Part shown: one piece after another, positions 24,884-33,735 of the stretch
How the letters are laid out: the number at the start of each line of letters is the position of its first letter
Position numbering within the stretch: the first letter of the stretch is position 1
DNA from: Lacunisphaera sp.
Lineage (GTDB): Bacteria > Verrucomicrobiota > Verrucomicrobiia > Opitutales > Opitutaceae
Direction: 5' to 3'
NCBI GenBank assembly: GCA_009695095.1
Contig: SIBQ01000005.1
Span: 36,409 to 100,408, forward strand
DNA: 64,000 nucleotides
The notes under the pieces: model-generated
The model's input: only the letters and a program-made list of their open reading frames with translations
Database searches by the model: none
Told to the model about the DNA's origin: nothing
Translations under genes and position numbers: made by a program

Positions 24884-25606
24884 TTATAGCACCCCGGACT
24901 CCCGGAAGCTGTAATAGCCTCGGCCTTGCGGGTCGGCGGCGGAGCGGCCAACGATGACGTGGTCGAGCAGCTCGATATCGACAGCCTTGGCGGCCTCGCG
25001 GAGCTGGCGCGTCACCTGCACGTCCGCGGCACTCGGAGCCGGGTCGCCGCTGGGGTGGTTGTGGACGCAGACGACAGCGGTGGCGCCGTGCCGGATGGCC
25101 TCACGGAAAACCTCGCGCGGATGAGCCAGGCTGCTGGTAGCGGTGCCGGAGGTGATCTCAACCTGTTTGAGCAGCCGGTTCTTCCGGTTCAGACAGAGCG
25201 CCCAAAATTTTTCCACTGCCAATCCGGCAATTTGCGGCTGGAATTGAGCCAGGACCAGTTCGGGCCGGTTGAAGACCGCCTCGAGTTCATCGGGATGGGC
25301 CAGCACCCGCCGGGCGATTTCCATGACAGCGACCAGCTGGAGGGCCTTGACTCGGCCGATGCCGGTAAGTCGACGAAAGTCGGTCTCGTTCCATTTGATG
25401 AGCGCGGCGAGCGTGCCCGCCTCGGCGATGAGCCGCTGGGCGACAGTGAGGACATTGTGCCCCCGACTGCCACTGCGCAGCAGCATGGCGAGCAGCTCGG
25501 TGTCGCTGAGCGCGGTGGCGCCCAGTTTTTCCAGGCGTTCCTGCGGGCGGTCACTGACCGCCAAATCCTTCACCCGCAAGGGCGGGTAGTTTTGATCATC
25601 GTTCAT
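24884..25606 (-). CDS. radC: RadC family JAB/MPN-domain protein
   Basis: This is a 240-residue protein of the standard RadC length. The N-terminal helix-hairpin-helix region includes RPQERLEKLGATALSDTELL and LTGIGRVKALQL. The metal site is VVCVHNHPSGDPAPSAADVQ, the JAMM-type HxHPSGxxxxSxxD. RadC proteins are widespread; the older repair role is not supported and a metal-dependent isopeptidase or nuclease role has been suggested but not settled. It lies between tRNA-Tyr and the surA-mfd pair on the minus strand. Confidence 0.93.
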   Translation of the reverse strand: MNDDQNYPPLRVKDLAVSDRPQERLEKLGATALSDTELLAMLLRSGSRGHNVLTVAQRLIAEAGTLAALIKWNETDFRRLTGIGRVKALQLVAVMEIARRVLAHPDELEAVFNRPELVLAQFQPQIAGLAVEKFWALCLNRKNRLLKQVEITSGTATSSLAHPREVFREAIRHGATAVVCVHNHPSGDPAPSAADVQVTRQLREAAKAVDIELLDHVIVGRSAADPQGRGYYSFRESGVL

Positions 25607-25645
25607 GGGCCGGGGTGCTTTGCCCGCTGGCCCGCGAGCTATGAT

Positions 25646-26662
25646 TTAGAAGTGCTTCACGTAGGCGTTGCGTCGGAGCTTCTCGAGCCAGCGTTCCGTC
25701 GCCTGGCGGGAACCCTGTTGGATGAGCGCGCGCTCGATGTCGGGGCGGACCTCGTCGATCGGCAGCACGCCGGCATGCTTGCGGTCCTCGGTTAAAAACA
25801 TGAAGGCGCCTTCGGGCATAATGAGCGGTTCGCTGCGCTGGCCCTTTTCGAGGGCGAAGATGACGTCGCTGAATTCCATGCGGAGGTCGGAGCGGCGCTG
25901 CCAGCCCCAGTCGCCGCCTTTGCCCTTGCGCGAGTCCGAGCTGTATTTGCGGGCCAGGTCGCCGAAGTCGGCGCCGGCGACCAGTTCTCCCATGATATCC
26001 GCGGCCTTGGTGCGCAGGGTATCATCCGTATCTTCCGGCGTGCGGGCGATCTGGATCAGGCGCAGGTGTACGCGGTCCTCATGGTAAAAGGAGTCCTTGT
26101 GCTCCTTGTAGAACGCCTCGATCTTGACTGGGCTGACGGTGCTGGCGGACTTGGACTGCTGCTGGCGCATGTAGCCATAAATCATGTCCTCCTCCTGCTC
26201 TTTGCGGTAATCCCGCTGGGAGATGCCGCGGGCGCGCAGGTAGGCGAGGAACTTGCTCCGGTCGCCGTCGAACTGGGTGATGATGGTCTCGGCGATCTGG
26301 TTATCAATGTAACTGGCGGGCACCCGGCGTTTCTCGTCCTTGTAGAAATCCTTCACAATCAGGACGCGGTCGATGAGGTTCTGCACAACGTCCTCCTGCA
26401 GGGCCTCAAGTTTCTCGTTAAATTCCTTCTCGTTGCGGCTGGTTTTTTGGATCTCGGGAATGAGCGGGCCCACCTCGCGGCGAATGTCGTCAACCGTAAT
26501 GATTCGGTCTTCAACAATGGCGGCGATGCCGTTGGCGTAGCGCAGGTTAAGATTGTCCGTGGGCGTTCCGGCCAGCTGGCCGAGAACGGCGAGCGGGGCT
26601 ATAAAAAGACCGGCGGCGACGAGCAGTGAAAGGGGCAGGGTGTGGGAATCTCGGAGACTCAT
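25646..26662 (-). CDS. surA: SurA-like periplasmic peptidyl-prolyl isomerase
   Basis: The 338-residue protein has a signal peptide (PLSLLVAAGLFIAPLAVLG). A SurA N-terminal chaperone segment follows (IAAIVEDRIITVDDIRREVG, later DRVLIVKDFYKDE). One parvulin domain (about residues 200-300) contains HLRLIQIARTPEDTDD, GADFGDLARKYSSDS, KGGDWGWQRRSDL and GQRSEPLIMPEG. It should chaperone outer-membrane proteins in the periplasm. One parvulin domain instead of two and the shorter length are usual outside proteobacteria. Its ATG overlaps the mfd TGA (ATGA at 26659-26662), so the two are translationally coupled. Confidence 0.85.
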   Translation of the reverse strand: MSLRDSHTLPLSLLVAAGLFIAPLAVLGQLAGTPTDNLNLRYANGIAAIVEDRIITVDDIRREVGPLIPEIQKTSRNEKEFNEKLEALQEDVVQNLIDRVLIVKDFYKDEKRRVPASYIDNQIAETIITQFDGDRSKFLAYLRARGISQRDYRKEQEEDMIYGYMRQQQSKSASTVSPVKIEAFYKEHKDSFYHEDRVHLRLIQIARTPEDTDDTLRTKAADIMGELVAGADFGDLARKYSSDSRKGKGGDWGWQRRSDLRMEFSDVIFALEKGQRSEPLIMPEGAFMFLTEDRKHAGVLPIDEVRPDIERALIQQGSRQATERWLEKLRRNAYVKHF

Positions 26663-29600
26663 TTAGCGGGAAGATTTTGCAGAAAAGTAATGATTTCCTT
26701 CAACCTTGCAAGGGGGGTGGGGGCGGTCAAGCGGGGAAAGCGGCTGCTCAATTGAATGTAATCGTCGCGCCGGCCGGAATTGCGGAGGCATTTCAGGCGG
26801 TTGCCTTCGGATTCGACGGATAATATCCCTTTTTGTTCCGCCCGGGTACGGATTTCCGTGACCAACAGCAGCGCGCGCACCGCCTCGCCGAACTTGCCGA
26901 AACGGTCGCGCAGCTCGGTCTCGATGTCCTTTACTTGCTTGGGATTTTCCGCCATGGCCAGCCGCCGGTAACAATCGATGCGCAGCCGGGTCTCTCCGAT
27001 ATACGACGACGGTAGCCGCGCCTGGACTTTCGCAATCTCGCCCGCGCTGCGCTCCACCTGCTTCAAGGCGGTGAAACTGTCCGTGGCCTCCGCGCGTGCT
27101 GGCTCGCCACCCTCGCCGATGAAAACAAAATCCAGTTTCACTGCCGCGCGGACGAGCGAGGCCTGTTTCTCTCCCTTGAGCCGCGCCACGCTCTGCCGCA
27201 GCAACTGGCAGTAGAGCTCGAAACCCACGCCCACGATGTGGCCGCTTTGCTCGGCACCGAGCAGGTTGCCCGCGCCGCGCAGCTCGAGGTCGCGCATGGC
27301 GATGCGGAAACCCGCGCCGAGCTGGTTGTGCTGGCGGATGGCGCTCAACCGCTGCCGGGCGAGGTCGAGCAGCCGGGTGTGCCGGTGCAGCAGCAGGTAG
27401 GCATAGGCCTGGTGCTTGAAACGGCCGACGCGCCCGCGGAGCTGATACAATTGCGACAGGCCGAAGCGATCAGCGCCCTCGATGATGAGCGTGTTGCAAT
27501 TCGGGATGTCCAGCCCCGACTCGATGATGGTTGTGCAGACGAGCACCTGGTATTTACCCGCTACAAAATCGGTCATCATTTGCTCAAGCCCGTCAGCGCC
27601 CATCCGGCCGTGACCGACTCCGATGCGCAGATCCGGCAGCAGCGCGCGCAGCCGCGCCGCCACGTGATCGATGCTCACCACGCGATTGTGCAGGTAGAAA
27701 ACCTGCCCACCGCGCCGGATCTCGTGTTGGATGGCTTCAACGACGAGATTCTCGTCGTAGCTCTTCACGATGGTCTGGATGGGCAGGCGGTTCGCCGGTG
27801 CCGTTTCGATGGTGCTCAGGTCGCGCGCGCCGGTGAGGGCGAGGTAAAGGGTGCGCGGGATGGGCGTGGCGCTCATCGAAAGTATGTCCACGTGCGCCCG
27901 CCAGCGCTTGAAGACCTCCTTGTGCTTCACCCCGAAGCGCTGTTCCTCGTCTACGACGACGAGTCCGAGGTCCTTGAACTTCACGTCGTCCTGCACGAGC
28001 CGGTGGGTGCCGATCAGGACGTCGATCTTGCCCTCGGCCAGCGCGGCCAGGATGCCGTCCTGCTCCTTGCAGGTGCGGAAGCGGCTGATCATTTCGACCG
28101 CCACCGGATAACCGGCCATGCGTTCGCGAAATGTGTTCAGGTGCTGCTGCGCCAACACCGTGGTCGGCACCAGCACCGCGACCTGTCGGCCGCCCATGAC
28201 GGCCTTGAAGGCGCCGCGGATGGCGACCTCTGTCTTGCCATAGCCCACATCGCCGCATAGCAGCCGGTCCATCGGCCGTGTGCGTTCCATGTCGGCCTTC
28301 ATGTCCGCGATGGCCTTGGCCTGGTCGCGGGTCTCGGTGAAGGGGAACGCCGCCTCGAATTCCTTCTGCCACTCGTTGTCCGCCGCGAAGGCGTGGCCGG
28401 GCTGCGCCTCGCGCTTGGCCTGGATCTCGAGCAACTCGGCCGCGAGGTCGAGGGTGGCGCGCTCGGCGGCCTGCCGCGCCTTTTCCCAGCGGCCCGAACC
28501 GACCCGGCCGAGCAGCGGCTTCGTCTTGGTCAGGCCCACGTAACGGCTGATGAGGTGCGATTCCTGCAGGGGCACGTGCAACGTCACCTTGTCGTCAAAT
28601 TCCAGTGAGATGACCTCGCGGATGCCGTCGCCCGTCTCGAGCTTGGTCAGCCCGCGATACAGCGCGATGCCGTGCGACAGGTGCACCACAAAGTCACCTT
28701 CGACCAGCTCGGAGAAATCGAGCAGCTGGTCCACGGCGGACTGCGCGGCGATGGCGCGCTTGGGCTGGGAGCGGCGCTGGCGGCGCCGGCCGAAAATCTC
28801 GGTCTCGCTAACCACGACAAGGCCGGCCGATTTGTTTGTTGGAGTGAGTTTGCTCGCGACTGGTTCGGCTGAGTCGCGCGCAAGCTCGCTCCCACAGGGT
28901 GACCGGAATGTCACACGAAAGCCCTCGGTCAACGCTCCGCGCAGGTAGCGGGGTTTGATTTTCCTGAGCGCGGTGTGCTCGTCGAGCAGCTCCCGCACAC
29001 GTTGCTCCTCGCCGGCCTTGGAGACGACAAAATCCATGGTGTAGCCCTCGCGTTTCCAGGCGGTCATTTTTTCCAGAAATTGCCGCCGGGCGGCCTCCTC
29101 CGCTTGAAGGCGTTCGTGGGCGAGCAGGTGCTCTGAGGGATAGGTGCGGTGATGCGAGAGAGATTCCGTGTCCCAAGTCTCCTCGACCGAGTTGCCGTCG
29201 AACAACTGGCTGGTCAGGTCGAGGTCGCTGACGCCAAACAGCTGGGCGCAGGCCTGGGGCAGTCGGGCGGTGAAATTCATGGCGTCGTCGCCGGCGAGGG
29301 AGTGAAACAACTCTTCCAGCGATTTGGGTTCAAGCAGCACGGCGTGCGAGGCCGGGTTCAGGTGATCCAGCAGCGAAGCCTGCGCGGCCGAAGTGTGCAG
29401 CTTGGGCGAGGCCGTAAGGGTGATACCCGCCACCGGTTCGCCGGAACGCTGCGTGACCGGGTCGAGGGCCCGGATTTCCTCCAGCATGTCGCCAAAGAAA
29501 TCCAGCCGGTAGGGCTGGTGCGCCGTGATGGGGTAGACGTCCACAATGCCGCCGCGCACGGCGTATTGCCCGGGCGCCTCGCACACCGCCTCGCCATCGT

Positions 29601-30117
29601 AGTCGAATGAGTGGAGCAGTTCAAGCAGCCCCTTGAACGATCGCCCCGATCCGCGCTGCAGCTCCACTTCGCGCGCGGCAAAGTCGGCCAGCAACGGCAC
29701 CGGCTGCAGCAGCGCGGCCGGAGTGGTGAGAATCAGGAGTTGAGGGTTGCCCTGTTGCTCGCTGCGGTCAGCCCGGTGTTTGTCCTGGACGTCGCTAGGC
29801 AACAGAGTTGAGGGCTGAGAACCGGACAAGTGGCGCGCCGAACGCAAGCGGGAGAGTACGGAGAGCCGGTCACTCGCGGCATTGAAGGCCTCGCGCACCT
29901 CGCGGTTGTCCGTCTGGGATTCCGGGAAGTGGAGGATCTCGAGCCGGCCCTGGCCGGCGTTTGCGGCGTGAAAGAGGACAATATCCTCGGCAAGTGCGTC
30001 AGTCTGTTGCGCCTCCTCATGCACGACCAGCCAGATAGGGGCGGGATTGCGCCGCAGCAGTTCCGTGAGGGCATGGGGTTGCGCCGCCAGACAAACGCCG
30101 GTGATCTTGGTGCGCAT
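26659..30117 (-). CDS. mfd: Transcription-repair coupling factor
   Basis: From MRTKITGVCLAAQPHALTEL (start 30117) the protein has 1152 residues, the usual Mfd size; the longer frame upstream adds nothing conserved. Domains in order are a UvrB-like N-terminal module (residues 1-300), the RNA-polymerase-interacting domain (LVEGDFVVHLSHGIALYRGL), and a RecG-like translocase with Walker A LLCGDVGYGKTEVAIR, VVVDEEQRFGVKHKE, SATPIPRTL and QLRGRVGRF. The TRCF C-terminal domain closes it. It removes stalled RNA polymerase and recruits UvrA. Residues about 409-425 (CGSELARDSAEPVASKL) are translated from a REP-like hairpin inserted in frame. Confidence 0.95.
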   Translation of the reverse strand: MRTKITGVCLAAQPHALTELLRRNPAPIWLVVHEEAQQTDALAEDIVLFHAANAGQGRLEILHFPESQTDNREVREAFNAASDRLSVLSRLRSARHLSGSQPSTLLPSDVQDKHRADRSEQQGNPQLLILTTPAALLQPVPLLADFAAREVELQRGSGRSFKGLLELLHSFDYDGEAVCEAPGQYAVRGGIVDVYPITAHQPYRLDFFGDMLEEIRALDPVTQRSGEPVAGITLTASPKLHTSAAQASLLDHLNPASHAVLLEPKSLEELFHSLAGDDAMNFTARLPQACAQLFGVSDLDLTSQLFDGNSVEETWDTESLSHHRTYPSEHLLAHERLQAEEAARRQFLEKMTAWKREGYTMDFVVSKAGEEQRVRELLDEHTALRKIKPRYLRGALTEGFRVTFRSPCGSELARDSAEPVASKLTPTNKSAGLVVVSETEIFGRRRQRRSQPKRAIAAQSAVDQLLDFSELVEGDFVVHLSHGIALYRGLTKLETGDGIREVISLEFDDKVTLHVPLQESHLISRYVGLTKTKPLLGRVGSGRWEKARQAAERATLDLAAELLEIQAKREAQPGHAFAADNEWQKEFEAAFPFTETRDQAKAIADMKADMERTRPMDRLLCGDVGYGKTEVAIRGAFKAVMGGRQVAVLVPTTVLAQQHLNTFRERMAGYPVAVEMISRFRTCKEQDGILAALAEGKIDVLIGTHRLVQDDVKFKDLGLVVVDEEQRFGVKHKEVFKRWRAHVDILSMSATPIPRTLYLALTGARDLSTIETAPANRLPIQTIVKSYDENLVVEAIQHEIRRGGQVFYLHNRVVSIDHVAARLRALLPDLRIGVGHGRMGADGLEQMMTDFVAGKYQVLVCTTIIESGLDIPNCNTLIIEGADRFGLSQLYQLRGRVGRFKHQAYAYLLLHRHTRLLDLARQRLSAIRQHNQLGAGFRIAMRDLELRGAGNLLGAEQSGHIVGVGFELYCQLLRQSVARLKGEKQASLVRAAVKLDFVFIGEGGEPARAEATDSFTALKQVERSAGEIAKVQARLPSSYIGETRLRIDCYRRLAMAENPKQVKDIETELRDRFGKFGEAVRALLLVTEIRTRAEQKGILSVESEGNRLKCLRNSGRRDDYIQLSSRFPRLTAPTPLARLKEIITFLQNLPAK
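28841..28892. repeat. REP-like palindrome inside the mfd coding sequence
   Basis: GGAGTGAGTTTGCTCGCGACT (28841-28861) and AGTCGCGCGCAAGCTCGCTCC (28872-28892) form an inverted repeat with three mismatches over 21 positions. It has the wording of REP elements that are normally intergenic. On the minus strand it is read through as part of Mfd, between the N-terminal module and the polymerase-interacting domain. Confidence 0.85.
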
Positions 30118-30185
30118 ACTGACCGCATGTTCTGACACGGGAGAGACAACGTGCAGGCTAAGCGGCGGTGCGCAACCCGCAACGC

Positions 30186-30293
30186 TTCGAGATATAAACT
30201 CCAAAATCCAATATCCAAGCTTCCAGGAAGCACTGAAGACCTAAAGCGGAGAAACGCCGAGGGTCTCGTTTCCAGCTCCTGGAAGCAATAGTT
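30186..30293. repeat. Degenerate intergenic repeat between mfd and rnc
   Basis: The sequence has ACTCCAAAATCCAATATCCAAGCTTCCAGGAAGCAC and, after 50 bp, TTTCCAGCTCCTGGAAGCAAT. Short CTCCAA/TCCAAG units and two CCAGGAAGC or CTGGAAGC blocks look like a decayed dispersed element. No gene is seen here. Confidence 0.4.
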
Positions 30294-31040
30294 TCACTGG
30301 AGGTCGGCTGTTGGAGCTCTTGGAGCTTCGCGTCCGGCATATTTTTCGCTTTCTCTCATCGTCGTAAGCGCCGCGCGGGCCGCGGCTTCCTCGGCAGCTT
30401 TCTTGGACGAACCCGCCCCGGTGCCGAGCCTCTCGGCTTTGCGGTAAACGGCCACCTCGTAGGTGCGGGCATGGCGCAGGCCGGTTGTCGCAACCACCTC
30501 GTAGCGCAGAGCCATGTTGCCGTGCACCGGCTGCACCAGTTCCTGCAGGCGGCCCTTGGGATTATCCGTGTCCTCGGATAGCGCGAGCCGGCTGGCCAGC
30601 GGGCCATACCAGGCGAGCACGAGCTGACGCGTCGTGACGAGGTCGCTATCGAGGTAGATAGCGCCTACCAGGGCCTCGAAGGCATCCTCGAGGGTGGAGG
30701 CGCGCATCCGGCCGCCGGCCTCATCCTCGCTTTTGTTGAGCCGCAGACAGGCATCGAGCCCGAGGTCGTGCGCCATCCTGGTGAGAAACTCGCCCTTGGA
30801 CAGCACGGCGCGTCGGCGGCTGAGTACGCCCTCGCGCTCGGCGGTGAATTCACGAAACAGGGCGTCGGTGAGGATAAACTGCAGCACCGAGTCGCCCAAA
30901 AACTCCAGCCGCTGGTTATGCGGACCGGCGTCGGGATGGCCCGGCAGGTAGGACGGGTGCGTCAGCGCCTCCAACAGCAGCGCGGTCGAGCGAAACTCGT
31001 AGCCGAAGCGTTGCTGGAGGGCGGCGAGCTTGGTGGGCAT
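30294..31040 (-). CDS. rnc: Ribonuclease III
   Basis: This is a 248-residue RNase III. The catalytic domain has the signature NQRLEFLGDSVLQFILTDAL and the second metal site EDAFEALVGAIYLDSD. The C-terminal double-stranded-RNA-binding domain runs from about residue 155 (NPKGRLQELVQ) to GTGAGSSKKAAEEAAARAAL. It processes rRNA precursors and other structured RNA. The protein is about 20 residues longer than E. coli Rnc because of a C-terminal tail. An ABC permease gene ends 5 bp upstream on the same strand. Confidence 0.95.
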   Translation of the reverse strand: MPTKLAALQQRFGYEFRSTALLLEALTHPSYLPGHPDAGPHNQRLEFLGDSVLQFILTDALFREFTAEREGVLSRRRAVLSKGEFLTRMAHDLGLDACLRLNKSEDEAGGRMRASTLEDAFEALVGAIYLDSDLVTTRQLVLAWYGPLASRLALSEDTDNPKGRLQELVQPVHGNMALRYEVVATTGLRHARTYEVAVYRKAERLGTGAGSSKKAAEEAAARAALTTMRESEKYAGREAPRAPTADLQ

Positions 31041-31045
31041 CGGGC

Positions 31046-31840
31046 TCAGGAGCTGGCGCTCGTGTAGCGGCGCAGGCCGCGGTGGAACATGATCACCGCC
31101 AGGGTAAACCAGATCACCGTGATGGCCAGCAGCCAGCCGACGACCCTGAGGTCAAGGCCGTGGAGAAGGGTGCTGGCCGGGGCGTTGCTCACGACGACGA
31201 CAGGCAGGATCCAGACGAAGGCGATGTTCGCCACGCCGCGAAAGGCCTCGCGCGGCAGCCGGGAGAATTCGCTGAGCGTGAAATAACTGCCCTCAATGCC
31301 CTGCGCACTGGTGATCCAGAACACCGGCGCGATGCACAGCACGAGCATGCTGTAGTGGATGATGACCCCGCAGGCAACCATCAGCGCATACAGCGCGATG
31401 TCCGCCGCGCCGGGATGCAGCCCGAGCTGGCGCGCGGAGTAGATGACCACCCCGGCGGCGACAAATGAGTTCATCAACCCGTCGGGATCGAGCTTCCGGG
31501 TGGTGGCCATGAACATCACGTTGCCCGGCTGGGCGAGGAAGAAGTCGAAGTGGCCGCTGCGGATGTTGCGGCCCATCTCGAAGATGCTGCTCCAGAAAAA
31601 GCCCATCAGGAAGCGCTGGATCAGCAGCGAGGTGCCGACCAGCAGCATCATCTCGTATTTGCTCCAGCCGGCGACAGAGTCGGTGTGCCGGTAGATGACG
31701 GAGATCATCAGCAGATTGACCGTCATCCAGAACACCTCGACCAGCGCCCAAATGAAGAAATCGCCCCGGAACATCAGCGTCCGCACGATCGAGTAGCGGG
31801 CGGAGGTGAACCAGATGCGGGCGTGGTGGGCCAGAGTCAT
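31046..31840 (-). CDS. ABC-2 type transporter permease subunit
   Basis: The 264-residue protein has about six hydrophobic helices (such as FFIWALVEVFWMTVNLLMIS, IALYALMVACGVIIHYSML and WLLAITVIWFTLAVIMFH) and the ABC-2 export permease layout. GSYFTLSEFSRLPREAF before the fifth helix resembles DUF990-type permeases that work as pairs. The partner permease is the next gene upstream (31940-32752). The ATPase normally encoded beside them is not in this neighbourhood. The substrate is unknown. Confidence 0.8.
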   Translation of the reverse strand: MTLAHHARIWFTSARYSIVRTLMFRGDFFIWALVEVFWMTVNLLMISVIYRHTDSVAGWSKYEMMLLVGTSLLIQRFLMGFFWSSIFEMGRNIRSGHFDFFLAQPGNVMFMATTRKLDPDGLMNSFVAAGVVIYSARQLGLHPGAADIALYALMVACGVIIHYSMLVLCIAPVFWITSAQGIEGSYFTLSEFSRLPREAFRGVANIAFVWILPVVVVSNAPASTLLHGLDLRVVGWLLAITVIWFTLAVIMFHRGLRRYTSASS

Positions 31841-31844
31841 GACT

Positions 31845-31935
31845 TAATCGTTCTCGTGCTCGTAATCTTTCTTATTCTCTTCATGCTAGGGCCGGGAGAA
31901 CGAGAATGAAAACGAGGCATGAGAACGAGAGTATT
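31845..31935. repeat. TCGTTCTCGT/ACGAGAACGA-type repeat
   Basis: The gap between the two permease genes carries ATCGTTCTCGTGCTCGTAATC, CTTATTCTCTTC, then GGAGAACGAGAATGAAAACGAGGCATGAGAACGAGAG. The two halves are complementary in units of CGTTCTC/GAGAACG, so the transcript could fold. It is one more short dispersed repeat and lies within the presumed operon. Confidence 0.55.
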
Positions 31936-31939
31936 CATA

Positions 31940-32752
31940 TCAGCCGCCGACGGCGGTGTGCAGACGCAGGCCGCGCTGCCAGAGGAGCTGGCCGATGGCC
32001 AGGATTATCACGACCCAGCAGGCCTGGATGCCGAGGCCAGTCAGGGCGGCGCTGGGGTCGTTGAGCCGGCCCGTGAAAATCGCGACCGGGAAATACATCT
32101 GATAGTAATAGGGCAGGTATTGCGACAGCCGGAAGAGCCAGTCGGGCAGCAGATCAAGCGGGAAGATCTGCCCGCCGAGCACCGACTCGATTGCCATGGA
32201 CAGAATCACCAGGCCCTGGATTTCAAGGAGCCAAAAGCTCACCAGGCCAAAGCAGTAAGCGATGCCGAACTGGATGAGCCCCGACATGAGCAGCGCGGGC
32301 AGCCCAAGGGCGAGGCGCCAGGCGTCGGTTGGCAGCACCAGGTAGTCCTTGAGCAGCGGATAGGTCACCAGGACCGGCAGCAGGATGAGCAGGCCGGTGA
32401 CGAGCCGGGCCGACAGGTAGATGCTGAAGCGGTAGGCGAAGTAGTTGACCGGCTTGAGCAGGAACTGGTTGATGAGGCCGCTCCGGATTTCCTCGCTGAT
32501 CTGGTAATCCTCGTTGAACGCGCCGATCATGAACTGCACCACGATGAGCGCAACAAAGTAGGTAAAGGTTTGCGGGAAATTGAAGCCGCCAATGGCCGGG
32601 CTGCCCGCGTAGGCCGCAGACCAGAGAATGAACACCACGATGAGGTGGAAGAACGAGAAGAAGCCCCGGATCGCGAAGTTCACCCGGTAGACCAGGTTGC
32701 TCTGCAGGCCGACCGAGAAGGCGGCGCGGTATTTGTTCAGGGTGGCGAGCAT
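31940..32752 (-). CDS. ABC-2 type transporter permease subunit (partner)
   Basis: The 270-residue protein has about six membrane helices (FFHLIVVFILWSAAYAG, FVALIVVQFMIGAFN, LLILLPVLVTYPLL, IQFGIAYCFGLVSFWL). The cytoplasmic loop EEIRSGLINQFLLKPVNYFA is characteristic of the paired DUF990-like ABC-2 permeases. With the following permease it would form a heterodimeric channel. No ATP-binding partner is adjacent, since the next gene is a ParA-type ATPase from another system. Whether a distant ATPase serves it cannot be seen. Confidence 0.8.
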   Translation of the reverse strand: MLATLNKYRAAFSVGLQSNLVYRVNFAIRGFFSFFHLIVVFILWSAAYAGSPAIGGFNFPQTFTYFVALIVVQFMIGAFNEDYQISEEIRSGLINQFLLKPVNYFAYRFSIYLSARLVTGLLILLPVLVTYPLLKDYLVLPTDAWRLALGLPALLMSGLIQFGIAYCFGLVSFWLLEIQGLVILSMAIESVLGGQIFPLDLLPDWLFRLSQYLPYYYQMYFPVAIFTGRLNDPSAALTGLGIQACWVVIILAIGQLLWQRGLRLHTAVGG

Positions 32753-32807
32753 GACGGACGCCGTTAGTCAGTAGTCAGAGCTTCGCGAACTGCAAGTGCG
32801 GTGTCCG

Positions 32808-32930
32808 AAGCATCAAACCTTCAAGCTACAGAGAAACATCAACAGGCAAACTCAGAAGCAGCTCTGGTTGCACTCGGGTTCGGCAATTGAAGTTTTCCTG
32901 GATGTCGGGGCTTGGAATTTAGAGCTTTGG
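32808..32930. repeat. Degenerate inverted repeat between permease and parA genes
   Basis: AAACCTTCAAGCTACAGAGAAACATC on the left is roughly complementary to GGATGTCGGGGCTTGGAATTTAGAG on the right (ATTCCAAGC...CATCC). It is of the same general type as 30186-30293. No coding sequence is seen here. Confidence 0.4.
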
Positions 32931-32943
32931 CCGGTCGGCCGTC

Positions 32944-33735
32944 TCAGGTTTCGTTTGCCTTTAAATCAAAGCGGGCCGCCACCTCCTTGCCGAGCGCGCG
33001 GTAGGCGGTGGCGCCGGGGCCATGCGGGTCGTAGGCGAAAATCGGTTTGCCGAAGCTGGGCGCCTCGCTCAGGCGGACAGTGCGCGGGATTACGGTGTCG
33101 AAAAGCTTGCTTGAAAGGTGCTGCTTCACCTCCTCCACGACCTGCTTGGAAAGATTGGTCCGGCTGTCGAACATCGTCATGACGATGCCGCCGACATCGA
33201 GGGTGGGGTTGACGCCGGCCTGCTTGAGGCGTTCGACGACCTTGAGGATCTGGCCGAGGCCCTCGAGCGCCATGTATTCGCATTGCAGGGCGATGAGCAG
33301 GTGGTCGGCGGCGGCGAGGGAGTTCATCGACAGCATCCCGAGGGCGGGCGGGCAGTCGATGATGATGGCGCGGTAACCTCCGGAGTTGCGGAGCGGGTCG
33401 AGCACGGAGCGCAGCCGCATCAGGTAGTTCTCCTGCTGGGCCAGCTCGATCTCGATGGTGGCTAGGTCGACTTCGGACGGGATGAGGGCGAGGTGCGGCC
33501 ACTCGGTGGGCGTGAGCATCTCGAACGCGCTGCCCTCGCCACGGAGCGGGCCGTAGAGGCTTCTGCCCTCATGTTTCTCGATGCCGAGGGAAGTGGTGGC
33601 ATTGGCCTGCGGGTCGAGATCCACCAGGAGGGTGTGGACCTTGCGCTCGGCGAGGGCGGCCGCGAGATTGACCGCGGTGGTGGTCTTGCCGACGCCGCCC
33701 TTCTGGTTGGCGATGGTGAAAACGGTGCAGGCCAT
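32944..33735 (-). CDS. parA: ParA/Soj family chromosome-partitioning ATPase
   Basis: The 263-residue protein begins with the deviant Walker A IANQKGGVGKTTTAVNLAAA. It continues with VDLDPQANATTSLGI, IIIDCPPALGMLSMNSLAAA and LGQILKVVERLKQAGVNPTL, all standard for chromosomal ParA/Soj. It binds DNA non-specifically as an ATP dimer and segregates origins with ParB. No parB follows within the window on the downstream side; the next gene there is the permease pair. The gene begins a minus-strand run and is divergent from the RidA gene. Confidence 0.92.
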   Translation of the reverse strand: MACTVFTIANQKGGVGKTTTAVNLAAALAERKVHTLLVDLDPQANATTSLGIEKHEGRSLYGPLRGEGSAFEMLTPTEWPHLALIPSEVDLATIEIELAQQENYLMRLRSVLDPLRNSGGYRAIIIDCPPALGMLSMNSLAAADHLLIALQCEYMALEGLGQILKVVERLKQAGVNPTLDVGGIVMTMFDSRTNLSKQVVEEVKQHLSSKLFDTVIPRTVRLSEAPSFGKPIFAYDPHGPGATAYRALGKEVAARFDLKANET

